From Scalesia atractyloides (taxonomy: Eukaryota > Streptophyta > Magnoliopsida > Asterales > Asteraceae): 64,000 bases of DNA. Shown one piece after another: positions 1 through 11,052 of the stretch; positions within the stretch are counted from its first letter, which is position 1, and every line of letters begins with the position of its first letter. The notes below the pieces were generated by a model that made no database searches, had not been told where the DNA came from, and saw only the letters and a list, made by a program, of their open reading frames with translations. The stretch covers positions 37,289,476 through 37,353,475 of the forward strand of contig CAMTDV010000022.1 in the NCBI GenBank assembly GCA_947069175.1, written 5' to 3'. A program made the translations under genes and the position numbers.

Positions 1-18
1 TAAAATAAGCGGGACGTG

Positions 19-645
19 TCAATCGTCTACGTCTCCATCCCCCAAGTCACTGTCGTTGCCGTCATCCTGTGCGGCATTTCCAGCTTCCTCAGCTGGGTCC
101 TCCTCCGGATCCTCTTCAGGATCCTCCTCGGGATCTTCCTCTGGATTCTCCTCTACCGGCACTGGAGGGGCCGGTGCTGGTTCAAGTGCTTGATTTTGCA
201 GTTCCTGAATGTTCCAACTGTTTTCCAGGACTCTGTCCTCCAGCCAGTCGGCTCTTATCTGCTCAGCACGCAGATCTCTGGCTATGGTGTTACGAGCTAT
301 CTTGCTCGTACGATGCTCTTCCTCGAGCGAGTCGGTCTTTCCGGTAAGGTGTCGGATCATCCATCCTTGTGCTAAGATGGTTTCCTGCATTCTTTCTAGA
401 TGTTTCTGTTGTGTATGTACCAGGATTCTAAGCATGTCAATTCCTACTTCTACAGGATTAACCGGTTCAACCGGTACAGCAATAGTTGGGCGCAACGACG
501 ACTCCTCCCCCAGAGCGAGCCTCTTCCTCGCCGCTGAGCGTGTCTCTACGCCATAAGGTAGTATGGGTTCCACCATTGGTGCCTTTCCTGGTGCTCTTGG
601 TGACGTAAGTCTGTCGGACGATGATGACGATGAGGATGATGACAT
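19..645 (-). CDS. Acidic coiled-coil leading ORF of Gypsy element G1 (208 aa)
   Basis: Function unknown. The ORF is intact and is the first one after the primer site, about 190 bp downstream of it. The start at 645 is followed by a run of nine serines. Residues 1-60 are basic and low complexity. Residues 70-150 are rich in Leu, Glu, Arg and Gln and look like a coiled coil (for example LEDRVLENSWNIQELQNQ). Residues 155-208 hold four tandem PEEDPEED-type repeats and a very acidic tail ending GDGDVDD and a stop at 19-21. There is no zinc knuckle and no recognisable Gag core, so this is either a highly diverged Gag N-terminal module or an extra ORF that precedes gag. Element C has an analogous first ORF (35978-37087) with a proline-rich and acidic composition. 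Plus-strand ORFs in the same bases are shadows. Confidence 0.6.
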   Translation of the reverse strand: MSSSSSSSSSDRLTSPRAPGKAPMVEPILPYGVETRSAARKRLALGEESSLRPTIAVPVEPVNPVEVGIDMLRILVHTQQKHLERMQETILAQGWMIRHLTGKTDSLEEEHRTSKIARNTIARDLRAEQIRADWLEDRVLENSWNIQELQNQALEPAPAPPVPVEENPEEDPEEDPEEDPEEDPAEEAGNAAQDDGNDSDLGDGDVDD

Positions 646-830
646 TGCCTGTTAGGTCGTGTAGTTAGTTATGAGTTGTTTTCATTCCTTATCATGAAGG
701 CATAATCTACCAAACACAGTTGTGGTACATAACAAGATATAATAATTCGGTGCCAAACTAAGTCTAGTGTCGTGATATCAGCTATAGTTTAGGTCTACTT
801 CTAATGCAAACCTGGTTCTCTATAGCTAGT

Positions 831-843
831 GGCTCTGATACCA
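831..843 (-). promoter_or_regulatory. Primer binding site, G1
   Basis: The minus strand reads TGGTATCAGAGCC, the standard plant retroelement primer site complementary to the 3' end of initiator tRNA-Met. It lies three bases from the LTR end at 847. The leader from 830 to 646 has no other feature I can name. Confidence 0.9.
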
Positions 844-1261
844 ATCTGTCACACCCTCAATTTCCACTTGCGGAGTTCTACCGCGAGGCCTGTGAACAAA
901 CCAGAATCTGAAACACTAGTACGTCGAACGACTCTACATGGTTTGATAATACGTTTTCCAAAATCGTTCATTTTAGATTTTATATTAATTACCAATATTT
1001 AGCAGAGCATTAGTTTTAAGTTTGAGCGGAAGAATAAATAAGTAATGATGCGGGCGCCAACACAAACGCCAAAACAAATGAAAAATCCCAAAACAATATT
1101 AATAAATGAGACTCGATAAAGATGTCTTGTTCAATGCATGTGCGTGCACCTAGAGCTCCTAGCGTCCTGAGAAACATGTAAAGAAACAAGTGTCAACATT
1201 AAAGATGAGTGAGTTCACAGGTTTTCATAAATTCGTTTGTTAGGTTATAGTTTGTTCTCTC

Positions 1262-1434
1262 CGTTATCCCCAACCCGGGATAGCGTATCAGTTCCATTAT
1301 TCCAATCCCGGAATAATAATAAGTTGTTGCTTCCAATATTCCCAACCCGGAATATTAAGTTGTTATTTCCATTATCCCCAACCCGGGATAATAAGTTGAT
1401 GTTTCCAATATTCCAAACCCGGAATATTAAGTTG
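1262..1434. repeat. Array of alternating short palindromes in the G1 LTR
   Basis: Five units of about 37 bp. Each has an inverted repeat around a CAACCCG centre, alternating between ATTATCCCC/GGGATAAT and AATATTCC/GGAATATT arms, separated by AAGTTGNTNTTTCC linkers. The same array is at 30622-30788 in the solo LTR. Confidence 0.8.
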
Positions 1435-2322
1435 ATCCGTAATTAAGTTCAATATTAATGTATATAGGTAGCTAGCCTAAAGTCATGTCACGTAAGAGTT
1501 CGCGATCGAAGCTGACTGTTGTGCCTCCGTTTTGCCAGGCCTATCACATGACCATGGCGGTGTTAGGCCAAATATTCACCCGTTGACCATACCAGGTCGG
1601 CTAGCGCGACTAGCTCGGATGGGGCTTGTCGGGCCCAGTAGTACTACTTATAATTCCCCCGCTATTTAACCCAAATACTAACGATCCGAGGAGATTGTCG
1701 AGGACTTAAGTGATAAAACTGCTTAGTGACCATAACATTACATTAACATTAACTTAGTTACCGTATAGTTATGTGACGTTAAATTCGTATAACGTAAAGA
1801 GAGTGAGTTTGAGAGTGTATACATGTTTCTCCCCCTGTTGTTTAAAAACCGGATAAAGTTAGGGGCCGTGAACTCACCTTTATTTGCTCGGTTAGTGTAG
1901 CAAAGATGTTATAAGAGATGGGACCGCTAGTTGTGTCCTAACAAACCAATTAATTCCACGTCAGTGTGTAATCACACCAATACAAATTCCACACACAATT
2001 TACTCACAAAGTGATACATACCAACAACATATCTAACACTCAAACATGCATGCAAGTATTCTCATGTGATCATAGAAATCAAACAACTTGTCATGAACAT
2101 GTTTCAATTCCATGCAACACTTTAATGCATAAAATCACAAGTTATCAACTTTCTGCTTAACACTCAATTATTCAGCTGTCTTCTAGGATTTTTATAAAAT
2201 AGTTCTATCATTCCAAAAATTCCCATATTTTTACAGTAGGTGACATTTATACCATAGAAATTTATATAATTTTTCCAAGTACTAAATCTTTACCAATTAA
2301 CCATAAATATTAATTCACTAAG

Positions 2323-2354
2323 CTGCAGTCAGATTTACCGCTTTCTGACTGCAG
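2323..2354. repeat. Perfect 10-bp hairpin in the G1 LTR
   Basis: CTGCAGTCAG at 2323-2332 and its exact reverse complement at 2345-2354 flank a 12-nt loop. The same hairpin is intact at 29700-29731 in the solo LTR. Confidence 0.8.
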
Positions 2355-2665
2355 TCCACGGAAGAATTTATTTAAAAATCACTGATCGTCCGATTAACAA
2401 AATTCCAATTGGAGTTGCCCGGAAATTTCTATACCTAGTTGCTGTACAAAAATCATGACTCAACTCCCTACTGATTTTAAAATCTAGCTTGATAAACAAC
2501 CAACAAAATTCCAGAATTTTCACAGCTTTAGCTACTGAACTTGTTTAGCCCTTTAAAAATATCAAACGATTTCAGAAAATTATGAATCCGGCGCCATTAG
2601 ATTCCTTATTAAAATCTCTACGTTCTAGACATCAGAAAATCCGTTTTTCGACAACTAACGACCGA

Positions 2666-2693
2666 GTTACAGCCAGATGAAGTCGGCTGTAAC
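2666..2693. repeat. Perfect 9-bp hairpin in the G1 LTR
   Basis: GTTACAGCC at 2666-2674 and GGCTGTAAC at 2685-2693 enclose a 10-nt loop. In the solo LTR the left arm has changed (near 29364), so the stem is shorter there. Confidence 0.7.
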
Positions 2694-2960
2694 TTTTAAT
2701 CAGCATCCTGTTTCGGCATATCTTTATCATAAACTCGTGTAATCCCGTTCAAACGACTAATCTAGGCGATCTAAAACCGATTTCTAATCCTAGATTAATA
2801 CCAATATCTCATCCATGCATACCCTAGTTCTTACTTCTAGTTATTATAAACAAAACACAGCCCATATGTATTCAGCTTTCAAATTCATTCCAATCTCTCA
2901 ATCTTGTATTAACAATCCGAAATTATACCGTTATGCGATCTGAGAACAGCACACATATAT

Positions 2961-3110
2961 CCGAAACAACTAGCCATTCAAACATACATATAATCCGAGA
3001 CAACTAAACATTCAAGCATATATAATCCGAGACAACAAATCATTCAAGCATATATAATCCGAGACAACAAATCATTCAAGCATGCATATTTATCGGAGAC
3101 AATACAATCA
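2961..3110. repeat. 33-bp minisatellite in the G1 LTR
   Basis: About four tandem units of 32-35 bp, each starting CCGAGACAAC and ending CATATATAAT. The solo LTR copy has only a degenerate counterpart around 28890-28990, so the array length differs between copies. Confidence 0.75.
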
Positions 3111-3962
3111 TATGATCCGAACACAACAAAGTCACACACATGTATCCGCATATGGTCTTGTATCATATGATAAGGTAAACGAACCGTGATTAAGCTAAGG
3201 AATCCGGTGATCGAAGATTCCTTGCAACCGAGAAGATCCGTGACCGAGAAGGAAGCTGGTTTGCGACCGTGAAGAAGAGTGGGGAGCGGCTGTTTTGCGA
3301 TTGAATGGACTGAACAAGCTGATCAGATCGAGATGATGAAGGGAGGAAGCTGTTCGCGATCGGAAGGTGCAAGAGTAAGGCTGCCGACGGCAGTTTTTCT
3401 TGTTAGGGTTTTGTGTGTGTTTGCGAAGGAAGACATGCATGTGTGTTAGTATTTATAAGGGATCGGTGACAACATGGTTACGGTTTTGGGTTTGAACTTG
3501 TGGCCGAGAACTTGGTTTGGTTTGATCTTATGGCCGAGGGACTTGGGTGAGTTAGTTTGGTTTGGATGTGATGAAAGTCGTATAGGCGCAAGAGATAAGG
3601 ATTGCGGATTTTGGTTTGAGATTTTGGCCGAGGAACTAGGGTGGTTGGTTTGGGTTTGATCTCGGTCGAAAAGTCTGATTTGGTTTGGTTTAGGTTTGCT
3701 CTTGGTTTGGATTCGATCTTGCCCGAGGACTTGACTTGAGCTAAAGTTTAAAACTTGTTACTCCTAGAGTCACGATGAATCGAAGTTGGTTCACGTCGCG
3801 GTTCGGTTTAGTTCGTGTACATTTCTACAGTAATTATTCTATAACTAAAATTTACACAACACACAACACGTATTTAATCCATGCACGTTTAATACTTAGC
3901 ACATATATTATTCGACAAGTGTCACGTGTAATTTATCCGGAAAAAAAACCCGGGATATCACA

Positions 3963-4128
3963 AAGGGCATGCGCCTTATGGGCTTGCCTGGCCCACATGG
4001 CCTATGGCATGCCCAAATGACCTATAAAGGTCCAAACCTAATACAAACTAACCCAGTTAATCCCTGTTAACTACCATAGACCGTTGCGTATACTTGATGC
4101 GTCAGTCTCACACTTCTAGGACCTAACA
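3963..4128 (-). repeat. 3' LTR fragment of SIRE-1
   Basis: Minus strand starts TGTTAGGTCCTAGAAG at 4128 and matches 9459 down to about 9281 of the 5' LTR with few differences. One short stretch present near 9311-9322 of the 5' LTR is absent here. It ends abruptly at the G1 insertion. Confidence 0.85.
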
Positions 4129-4141
4129 ATATCCCCCTAGA
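4129..4141 (-). promoter_or_regulatory. Polypurine tract, SIRE-1
   Basis: On the minus strand AGGGGGATATT directly precedes the 3' LTR start TGTTAGG, the expected plus-strand primer position. Confidence 0.8.
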
Positions 4142-5999
4142 CTGATGCAACAAATTGTCTTCATAGCATAAATCCAGCAATGTCTTCAACAGAGTCTATG
4201 GTTATCGGTATGCTGTAAGTGTTGTGGAAGTCAGTCTCAAACTTTTAGGACCTCAACTTCAACGAACTCTCAGCACCGGGTCTCTTTCATCTACTCTTGT
4301 AGTTAGCTTCATATCAGGATCTTGATCAGCTTTCCTTGAAACATCTTTGTCAAAAAGAATATGAGAGGAGGAATCACAGCAGCTCTTTTCTTCTTCATTC
4401 TTTCTCTTTCAACTAAGCAGGTTCACATATACTTCTTCAAATGTACTATCACTGTCAGACGATGACTGGCATCTGGTTCTTCTGACTCAGGTACACTTTG
4501 CTGTTGTGATGCTTTATGCTTTGTCAGCAACTAATAGCATCTCAATTTCAGCAACCCCTGTTTCTTGATCTAAATCAAGATCTGCGCAATTCTCATAAAT
4601 TCATAAGTAATCATTCTTATGCAACAAGGAGAGTACCCCATGAACACTTGGTACATCCAAGTACTTGTACTCGTATCAAAATTCAAATTTCTTTCATCAT
4701 TTGATGATTAGTCAAAACTTCAAGAACGATTAATATTTTTTAATGAAACAAAGAAAGCACTCTATTTTTGGATTTTTTAATTTTCTATTTTTTGAATATT
4801 AGAATATAAGAAAATAAATAGAAACGCAAATAAACGAAGAAACTAACCTAGTAGTTACAACTATACAATTGCAATGGGATCAAAATCGTTTTTAGGCAGA
4901 CCAAGGAACACTTTTCAGTGCAAACTTATTCTGACTGGTCTAAGTGATTGCCAATATGTTTGTCCACTTAAACTTTAACGCTCAACTTTAATTTTTCGAC
5001 TTTGTGATATGCTTAAAGTAGTATTATACTATAATACCTGTGCCTTCCCATACCATGACATATCCCCGCGATCAAGGTAAGCACAACGATTCATCGTAGC
5101 AGGTGAATATACTGAGATCGTCCTTTATTTTTTACAACATCAGACTATTGGTGAACAGGTCAGCACTTTCGTACAGCAGAGTGACCAATAATATCTAACC
5201 AGGGTTAGGTAAATACCTTATATGGTATGTTTGACTTTTCAAGCACATGGAATTTTCTCGTGATGAGATTTCCTTTCTTTTAAGGTTTTGGCCCTTCTAT
5301 TTTGGCTCTTTTAAGGATATCCTAACTGTGCCTAGGTCTGCATGTATCTGGATGCAACAGAAGGGCAGCCAAGATATCCCCCGGATGACTCATCAGCATA
5401 AAGACCCGAAACTTCAGACGTTGGCTATCTATCAACACAGGATTTAAGACCATGATATCATACGTCGATGGTATGTTACCCACAAGATACATAGTTCGTT
5501 ATGTTTATATCACTTAGTATCTTTTAATCACTTTGAACGTTAAGCCTACCAACATATCACATTAGATCCTAGTCTTTTCAGCTACGACACCTTACATGTG
5601 TCAGGCATGCCCTTTATCACGAATATTCATTTCATTTCCCTTTTGACGCAAAAAGACCTTTTGGATTTTTTAGTTTTTCAAATGTTTTTGTATTTTTCTG
5701 ATTTTCTCCCCCTCAAACAATGAATATATACATATATCGCCCTCTTCCCCCCTAAATTTGTGCATCATACTTTATGCACAAATTTACCTAATAAAGAAAA
5801 TGTATGTACAAAGTTTTAAATGAAAGAAAAGAAAAATATTTGTTGTTTTTGCTTAATCGTTCCGTCTTTAGATTAAAGTCTAATCAATTTCAAAATTAAA
5901 GCATGAAATTTAAATTTGTACCTTTTCGCTAATCTTTTCTTACCTCATCTCATCTGAAGAAAACATCGTACTTGTAAAAAATTTGAACTTTTTGCAACA
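4142..5999 (-). other. 3' noncoding region of SIRE-1
   Basis: About 1.9 kb between the protease stub and the polypurine tract. No coding frame of a known domain is visible on either strand; the short ORFs here are not supported. Parts resemble the 3' part of SIRE-3 (43706-45380), such as a pyrimidine-rich stretch around 5700 and pieces around 5040-5110, so it is the family's 3' untranslated or envelope-position region rather than foreign DNA. Confidence 0.6.
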
Positions 6000-8022
6000 G
6001 TGAGATGTTTTCTGAAATGTCCCTAGAACAACCGCTATCAACATTCCAGAGACTGTCAACAGCTCCTCCTTGGTTGTTCCTGAAAAATAAGAAGATTAGT
6101 AAGACAGTGGAACCCAGGCCATCGTGGTCCTTGGTTTCCCTGAAGCATCAAAATAAGACACTTCTTTCAGACACAAGTCCCCTTTTGTTTCGAGGATTGG
6201 TGATGTTGCTGCTGCTTTGGATTTGGGTTTCCAAATCTGTTTCATTTTAACAAACACGTTGTTTCCTCTGATTGAGCAACTTTGGCTGTTTCAGGTTTAG
6301 TCATTTTAGAAACATATTTTTGTTTCTGAACAGCCTTATGTCTCTTTTTTGCAACATGCCAATCTCCATCAGATTGTTTAACCTTGGGATTCACATTCTT
6401 CATTGCCTTAGGTGATGATACCTTCATCGGCTTCGAATGATTGTTATCCTTAGGTGTAACCTTTTGATTTTGACCATGATACGGAAAATGGGAACTATGT
6501 GTGCAGTTTCAAGCAATGTGACCAGGAATGCCGCAATTTAACACGTTTGTCTCTTCACATATAAAGTATTCTGATCAGCTTGATTTGCTCTTGCAGGCCC
6601 TGAAGCATGAACTGATCCCTTCTGTGCTTGATTTCCTTGCACGTTTCTTGCAGACGAAGATGAATTGGATGTTTGTACCTGTCGTTTGCAATGGCCTTCT
6701 TCTATTGTGGAGATTTCTTTTGATTCTTCTTGTTTTGTTTAGACTCCAAGTCTTCTTCAGTAATCTCCCCAACATTTCCAAAAGTTTTGCTAGCACGGTT
6801 AAAAGCATATTTTTCACATTTTCCATTAAAGACCGGCTTAACAAAAGCATTTTTCACAACACTAGCCTTTTGAGGGCTATTGCTACCCACTGATGATTTT
6901 GGAGAGTGTGATTGTCCTTGATGTTTGGACTTCTGCTTTCTTCGTCTCCGATTTGCTCGTTATCGCTCTTTTAGCTTGCACTGAACCTTTTCATCACAAG
7001 CAGAAGGTTCAGATTGTTTAGTTTGCGCACTAGGAGCCTTGTTCACGTCAGCTCTCTCTTCATCAGCTTTGATAAAGTCGGAGAGTCCTGGTTTATCAGA
7101 TGAGAGACCAGACACTCCAACTGAATCATTAGAAGAATCAACAGCACCAAATGGTTCCCGTGTGTCTGACGTATAATCATTGGTTTTGCCGTACACCATA
7201 TGTTATGCTTTCTCAATATGTTCATCGGTTTAAGGCATTGTTGTGTAGTTGTGATTATACGGTGGGGCAACTTGATTGAATCCCAAACCCTTCCCTTTGT
7301 TCTCCTTATATGCCAGTTGCACATTGCACACGTCTGGAATGATCTTGCTGGATGTATCAAACTTCTTTATATTAACTTTGTTTTGTTGATATTTTCTAGG
7401 AAGAAGTCCCAGCTCAACTCTTACCAAGTCGCATTCCATGGTTTTTTAATCTAATCTGGTTTTGTAATCAAGGACCCAACATTTCTGTTGATTTACGTCC
7501 AGGTGGAGCTGAGCTATGTCTTTCTTTTGTGCTTCAACCTTTTCTGTGAGTAACTTGTTACATTCTCGAAGGCTGATGCACTGAGCCATTGTATTGTTGT
7601 AATCATCAGCCATTTTGGAATTAAGTGCTCTGAGTTGAGCAACCCTATTTCTGCAAGGTTCAGTGCATAAAAGGTAGTTGTTATGTCAATGTGCGAGCTT
7701 GGTTTGTCAGCGTGCGTTTGGCTTGAGGTAGAGTTTGGGGTGCTGGCCTGCTGATTGCTACTTGTTGGGCTTGAGGTTTCTGTTCGGACACTTCTTCAGG
7801 ATGAGACCCTGTTGATTTAGCATATAGATCTTGGAGATCTTGGTTTGATTGTAAATGATCCCACAACCAAGATACAAAGGAGTCTTTGTCGTCACCCAAA
7901 ACTCTATTCATCTCATCTCTTACTTCCTCTTTTTGCCTCCCATGTTCAAGCAAACGCATCACATAGTCAGCAACCGGATCAACATTGTACTTTTCAATAA
8001 ACTCATTCAGCTTTTCCTTCAC
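5990..8022 (-). pseudogene. SIRE gag and protease start, degenerate
   Basis: Gag of a SIRE Copia element; intact versions make the particle protein. On the minus strand the reading runs from about 8022 with several stops and frame changes. A helical segment (7560-8022) is followed by pieces such as VQLAYKENKGKGLGFNQV (near 7290-7340), a Lys/Ser-rich stretch, and a knuckle remnant CGIPGHIA then NCTHSSHFP near 6490-6540, with a stop between the halves. At 6010-6060 the protease begins with the active-site DSGCSR context, then homology stops at about 5985 after LLQK. The usual N-terminal Gag domain upstream of 8022 is not recognisable, and integrase, RT and RNase H are absent. The product cannot be functional. 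Plus-strand ORFs over this region are antisense shadows. Confidence 0.8.
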
Positions 8023-8401
8023 TTGATCCTGCAGGTTCGGGTTTTAATTTTGTGCTGAGCTGAAAACTATGTTCGAGTGTTGAGCTTGGGTTGTACACAT
8101 CTTTGGATAAACGAAACCGTATGTTAAAAACGATAAAAAAAGAGTCCGAAAACTGTTTTTACCGAAATGTACCGTTAGACTCGTATCGATGATACGAATC
8201 CAATGATGTATAATGTCCGATAGTGATTTTAGGAATTTTCGTGCCGTTAAACTGTTCTTTTGGTCCTAAACTGTTTTTTTTGGTCCTAAAAAACACACAA
8301 CTCTAACCATGCAACCGGTTTGTCAAGATTGTCTATGGATCAAATTCTACGTATGAAAACGCTTAACTCCAGTTACGTTAGCTGGTTAACTTTCCACCTT
8401 T

Positions 8402-8960
8402 GTGGATACAATTCAGAACAGGTTCGAATTCGAAACAGTAACTCGGATTAACAATCCAAGATGGAATCTCGAAACAGTGATCCGAGATGCTAATCCGAGA
8501 TGGTTATTCGGAACAGTGATCAAAGATGGTATCCGAGATGCACTGTTTCAATCTGAGATGCTTCCCAAATTCGAGATGCAATCCGAGAAGAACACCTACG
8601 ATGCGAGATTTAGTATGATCCGAAATCAATCTGAAATGGTTGTGATTCAGTGTGATCCAAAATCAATCCGAGATGGAAGAATATGATTCGATATCTTTGA
8701 AGATTATCCGAAATCCTTGAAGCCTATCCGAAATCCTTGAAGATTTATCAGAAATCTATCCGAAATTCAAGATTTTTATCCAAAATTCAACAGATTGATC
8801 CAAAATAAATCCGAAATGTATCCAGAATTCAAACAACTGATCTGAATTCTATCCGAAATGCAAAGGATTTATTCGAAATGCAGCAGAATGATCCGAAATA
8901 TGTCCGAAATGTAAATAGAAGATCCGAAATCCTTGAATGTTGATCCGAAATGCTTGTTTT
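8402..8960. repeat. Degenerate TCCGA-rich repeat in the SIRE-1 leader
   Basis: Over about 560 bp the plus strand repeats ATCCGAGATG or ATCCGAAATN some twenty times at irregular spacing of 15-40 bp. It lies between the PBS and gag. SIRE-2 has an analogous TCGGA-rich leader (41520-41830). Confidence 0.8.
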
Positions 8961-9021
8961 TCAGCAGAAACCAAACAAATCAGTGTAATATCAGATCTGA
9001 GCCTGGAAATAGGTTCAACCT

Positions 9022-9034
9022 GGCTCTGATACCA
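9022..9034 (-). promoter_or_regulatory. Primer binding site, SIRE-1
   Basis: Minus strand TGGTATCAGAGCC, two bases from the LTR end at 9037. Confidence 0.9.
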
Positions 9035-9036
9035 AT

Positions 9037-9459
9037 TGTAAGTCCCGAAATCCGGATCCAACAACGATACCACACAATCACCAAGGATGGACGGAATCCA
9101 AACTTGATGATATTCAAGAAAACCGAAAAGATGGAAGAACAATACGAATCAACTTTAACACCTTGCACACGATTCTATTACTTGAACAAGCAAAATCGTC
9201 TGGTACAAGATGTAGGCTCTCTAGAGAAATCCCAAAAGTCTAACACTAGAAATGAATAAGCTTAGCTTATATACCTAGGGTAAGGGCATGCCTCTCATGG
9301 GCTTGCCTATGGACTTGCCTGGCCCACATGGCCTATGGCATGCCCAAATGACCTATAAAGGTCCAAACCTAATACAAACTAACCCAATTAATCCCTGTTA
9401 ACTACCATAGACCGTTGCGTATACTTGATGCGTCAGTCTCACACTTCTAGGACCTAACA
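9037..9459 (-). repeat. 5' LTR of SIRE-1
   Basis: 423 bp, TG...CA ends on the minus strand (TGTTAGGTCC to GGACTTACA). A TATA box at 9266-9275 (GTATATAAGC on minus) puts U3 at about 9459-9276. The outer 170 bp recur as the 3' LTR fragment at 3963-4128. Confidence 0.9.
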
Positions 9460-9650
9460 GGTTAGTACTTCTTCATCCTCGTCTTCAGGTTTTTCCGATT
9501 CTTCCCGTCTGTTTATACTACCAAACTTTGACTTTACACTGAAGTCCCCACCGCACAGTTCCCAACTCCCCGCACAATTCACCGAAACACAAACCCACCA
9601 CCTGTTTTCGACATGGCTAACAATCAAACTGTTTACCAACAAGCAACCAC

Positions 9651-10736
9651 ATGTTTCACCGGTGGAACTCGCCCATCACTCTTCCCCCAATGAACAATGA
9701 CAAAGCCTGGAAAATGTCATCCTACATCATGACTGCTATAACAAACTCGTGCCAATTCCATGGTCGTGATGACGAGGATGCTCCCGCCCACATTAACCAC
9801 CTTACCCACCTCTGTCACACCTTTAACATGGAAGGTACGGGCAACGACGCTCGTTTCCTTCAAGTATTCCCTTTCTCTGTTGGAGGTCGGGCCACCGTCT
9901 GGCTTGACTCTCAACCGGCTGGTACCTTTACTACTTGGGCCGCCCTTCGAGACGCTTTCCTTAAGAAATATTTTTTACCCGCCAAAGCATCCCGTCTTCG
10001 CGATCATATCCATTCGTTCCGGATGGAACCTGACGAACTTTACCATTTAGCATGGGAGCGTTTCCAAACCTTAGTGTCCCGTTGTTCTGAACACGGTATA
10101 TCTGATTGGGCACTTGTAAAGAAATTCTACAACGGTCTCATCCCCGAAACCCGAGCCCGATTTGACACTTCTGCTGGAGGGCAACGAATGGGCAAGAAGA
10201 CGGTTGTTGAGTGTAATGACCTCTTCGAGAGTTTTGCGCATTCTGATATAGATTATAGCACTACTGGCAGGAATTAAATCCCTGTTTCTCATACCACTTG
10301 GGTCAACTGGGGGTTACACCAAGTTAGCTTGGAAACTATGGTAGCTGCTGCACTAGATAGCTTAAAACTAGAGGCTACTAAGGAAATAAAAGAGTTGAAA
10401 AAGAAGGTAGATAGATTTGAGGTGTGTAAAGGAGGTCACGACACGATTGAGTGTCCTACGCTCACTGTCGAGCAAGTAGAGTTCATCACGGGTCAGAATC
10501 GAGGCCAAACGAACCCCTATAATAATAATTCTAATTATAACCCTAACTGGCATAGTAATAATAATAATTTCCGTTCTTCTGGTAACCCCCTGGTTTCCAA
10601 TCAGGTCAATATCAAAACAGGGGGCAGGGTCACTCTAGTGGAGGTTCAGGTCAACCAGGTCAGTTTAGTGGTGGGGGTTCAAACCAAGAGGGTCAAAACA
10701 GGAGTGGAGGTTCGGGAGGTAGTTCGGATAGGATAG
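9651..10736 (+). pseudogene. Athila gag, broken
   Basis: Particle protein of the Athila element. The 208-residue frame 9651-10277 holds the retrotransposon Gag core (FLQVFPFSVGGRATVWLD, then FLKKYFLPAKASRLRD and the FYNGL segment). A stop at 10275 ends it, and the reading resumes at 10278-10736. The second part has a helix with Lys/Glu repeats, then a knuckle VCKGGHDTIEC whose first cysteine is replaced by phenylalanine (RFEVC instead of an expected Cys two before VC), then an Asn-rich tail. 9460-9650 is leader; an ATG at 9614 opens only a 26-codon frame, so the annotated start at 9651 may not be original. 10737-11052 is the degenerate Gag C-terminus. Confidence 0.85.
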
Positions 10737-11052
10737 AGGAACTTTTTTCTCAGCTAGTGGTTAAGGATCAGGCTACTTAGAAAATGTTAGCGGGGCATGA
10801 TCTTCTTTTAAAGAATCAGCAATCCGCACTCCTATGTCTTCAAAGGTTCATAGGTAGTATCGCTAAGCAATTGCAAGAGCAGCCACACGGTCAGTTCTCG
10901 GGTAACACTCGACGTAACCGGCGAACCAACACGGAAAAGAGATAACCACCCGTAGCGGTAAGAGTCTAGGAGAAGTGGTTAGAAAGTGAGTAGAGATAGA
11001 GGATAAGGATGAAGAGGTAGATGAAGAGATAGAGAAGGAGGCTCCACCTAGG

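Larger units (their letters stand above)
1..3962 (-). mobile_element. Gypsy element G1, 5' end only (continues left of window)
   Basis: Read on the minus strand this is a 3.1-kb LTR starting TGTGATATCCCGGG, then a primer site complementary to initiator tRNA-Met, then a short leader and a 208-residue ORF. The rest of the element lies beyond base 1. The LTR is the same family as the solo LTR at 28171-31199. It is inserted in the 3' LTR of the SIRE element to its right: SIRE LTR sequence stops at 3963 and the five bases AAGGG there should be one copy of the target duplication. Lineage is Ty3/Gypsy by LTR end and primer site; pol is not visible. Confidence 0.85.
847..3962 (-). repeat. 5' LTR of Gypsy element G1
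   Basis: The LTR begins (minus strand) TGTGATATCCC at 3962 and ends GGGTGTGACA at 847, 3116 bp, with TG...CA ends. A TATA box on the minus strand at 3449-3460 (CCTTATAAATAC) places U3 at about 3962-3450. It is homologous over its full length, in inverse orientation, to the solo LTR at 28171-31199. It carries a palindrome array (1262-1434), two perfect hairpins (2323-2354 and 2666-2693) and a 33-bp minisatellite (2961-3110). Confidence 0.9.
3963..9459 (-). mobile_element. SIRE-type Copia element SIRE-1, pol deleted
   Basis: Minus-strand element with a complete 423-bp 5' LTR (9037-9459), PBS, repeat-rich leader, degenerate gag, protease stub, a long 3' noncoding part, a polypurine tract and the start of the 3' LTR (4128 down to 3963), which is cut by element G1. 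Internal length is only 4.9 kb because integrase, RT and RNase H are missing after the protease start. The right-hand target duplication would be GGTTA (9460-9464); its partner is outside the window. It is inserted in the 5' part of the Athila element. Confidence 0.85.

Noticed and set aside
16..556. Plus-strand ORFs over the G1 leading ORF
   Set aside because: Shadows of the minus-strand 208-residue ORF; Leu/Trp-rich translations of its acidic repeats.
3474..4020. Short plus-strand ORFs in the G1 LTR
   Set aside because: They lie in LTR sequence and run across the LTR/SIRE junction; repetitive LWPR/FGL composition from LTR repeats.
6005..6893. Plus-strand ORFs as host genes
   Set aside because: They are antisense to the SIRE gag/protease remnant, which explains the bases on the minus strand.
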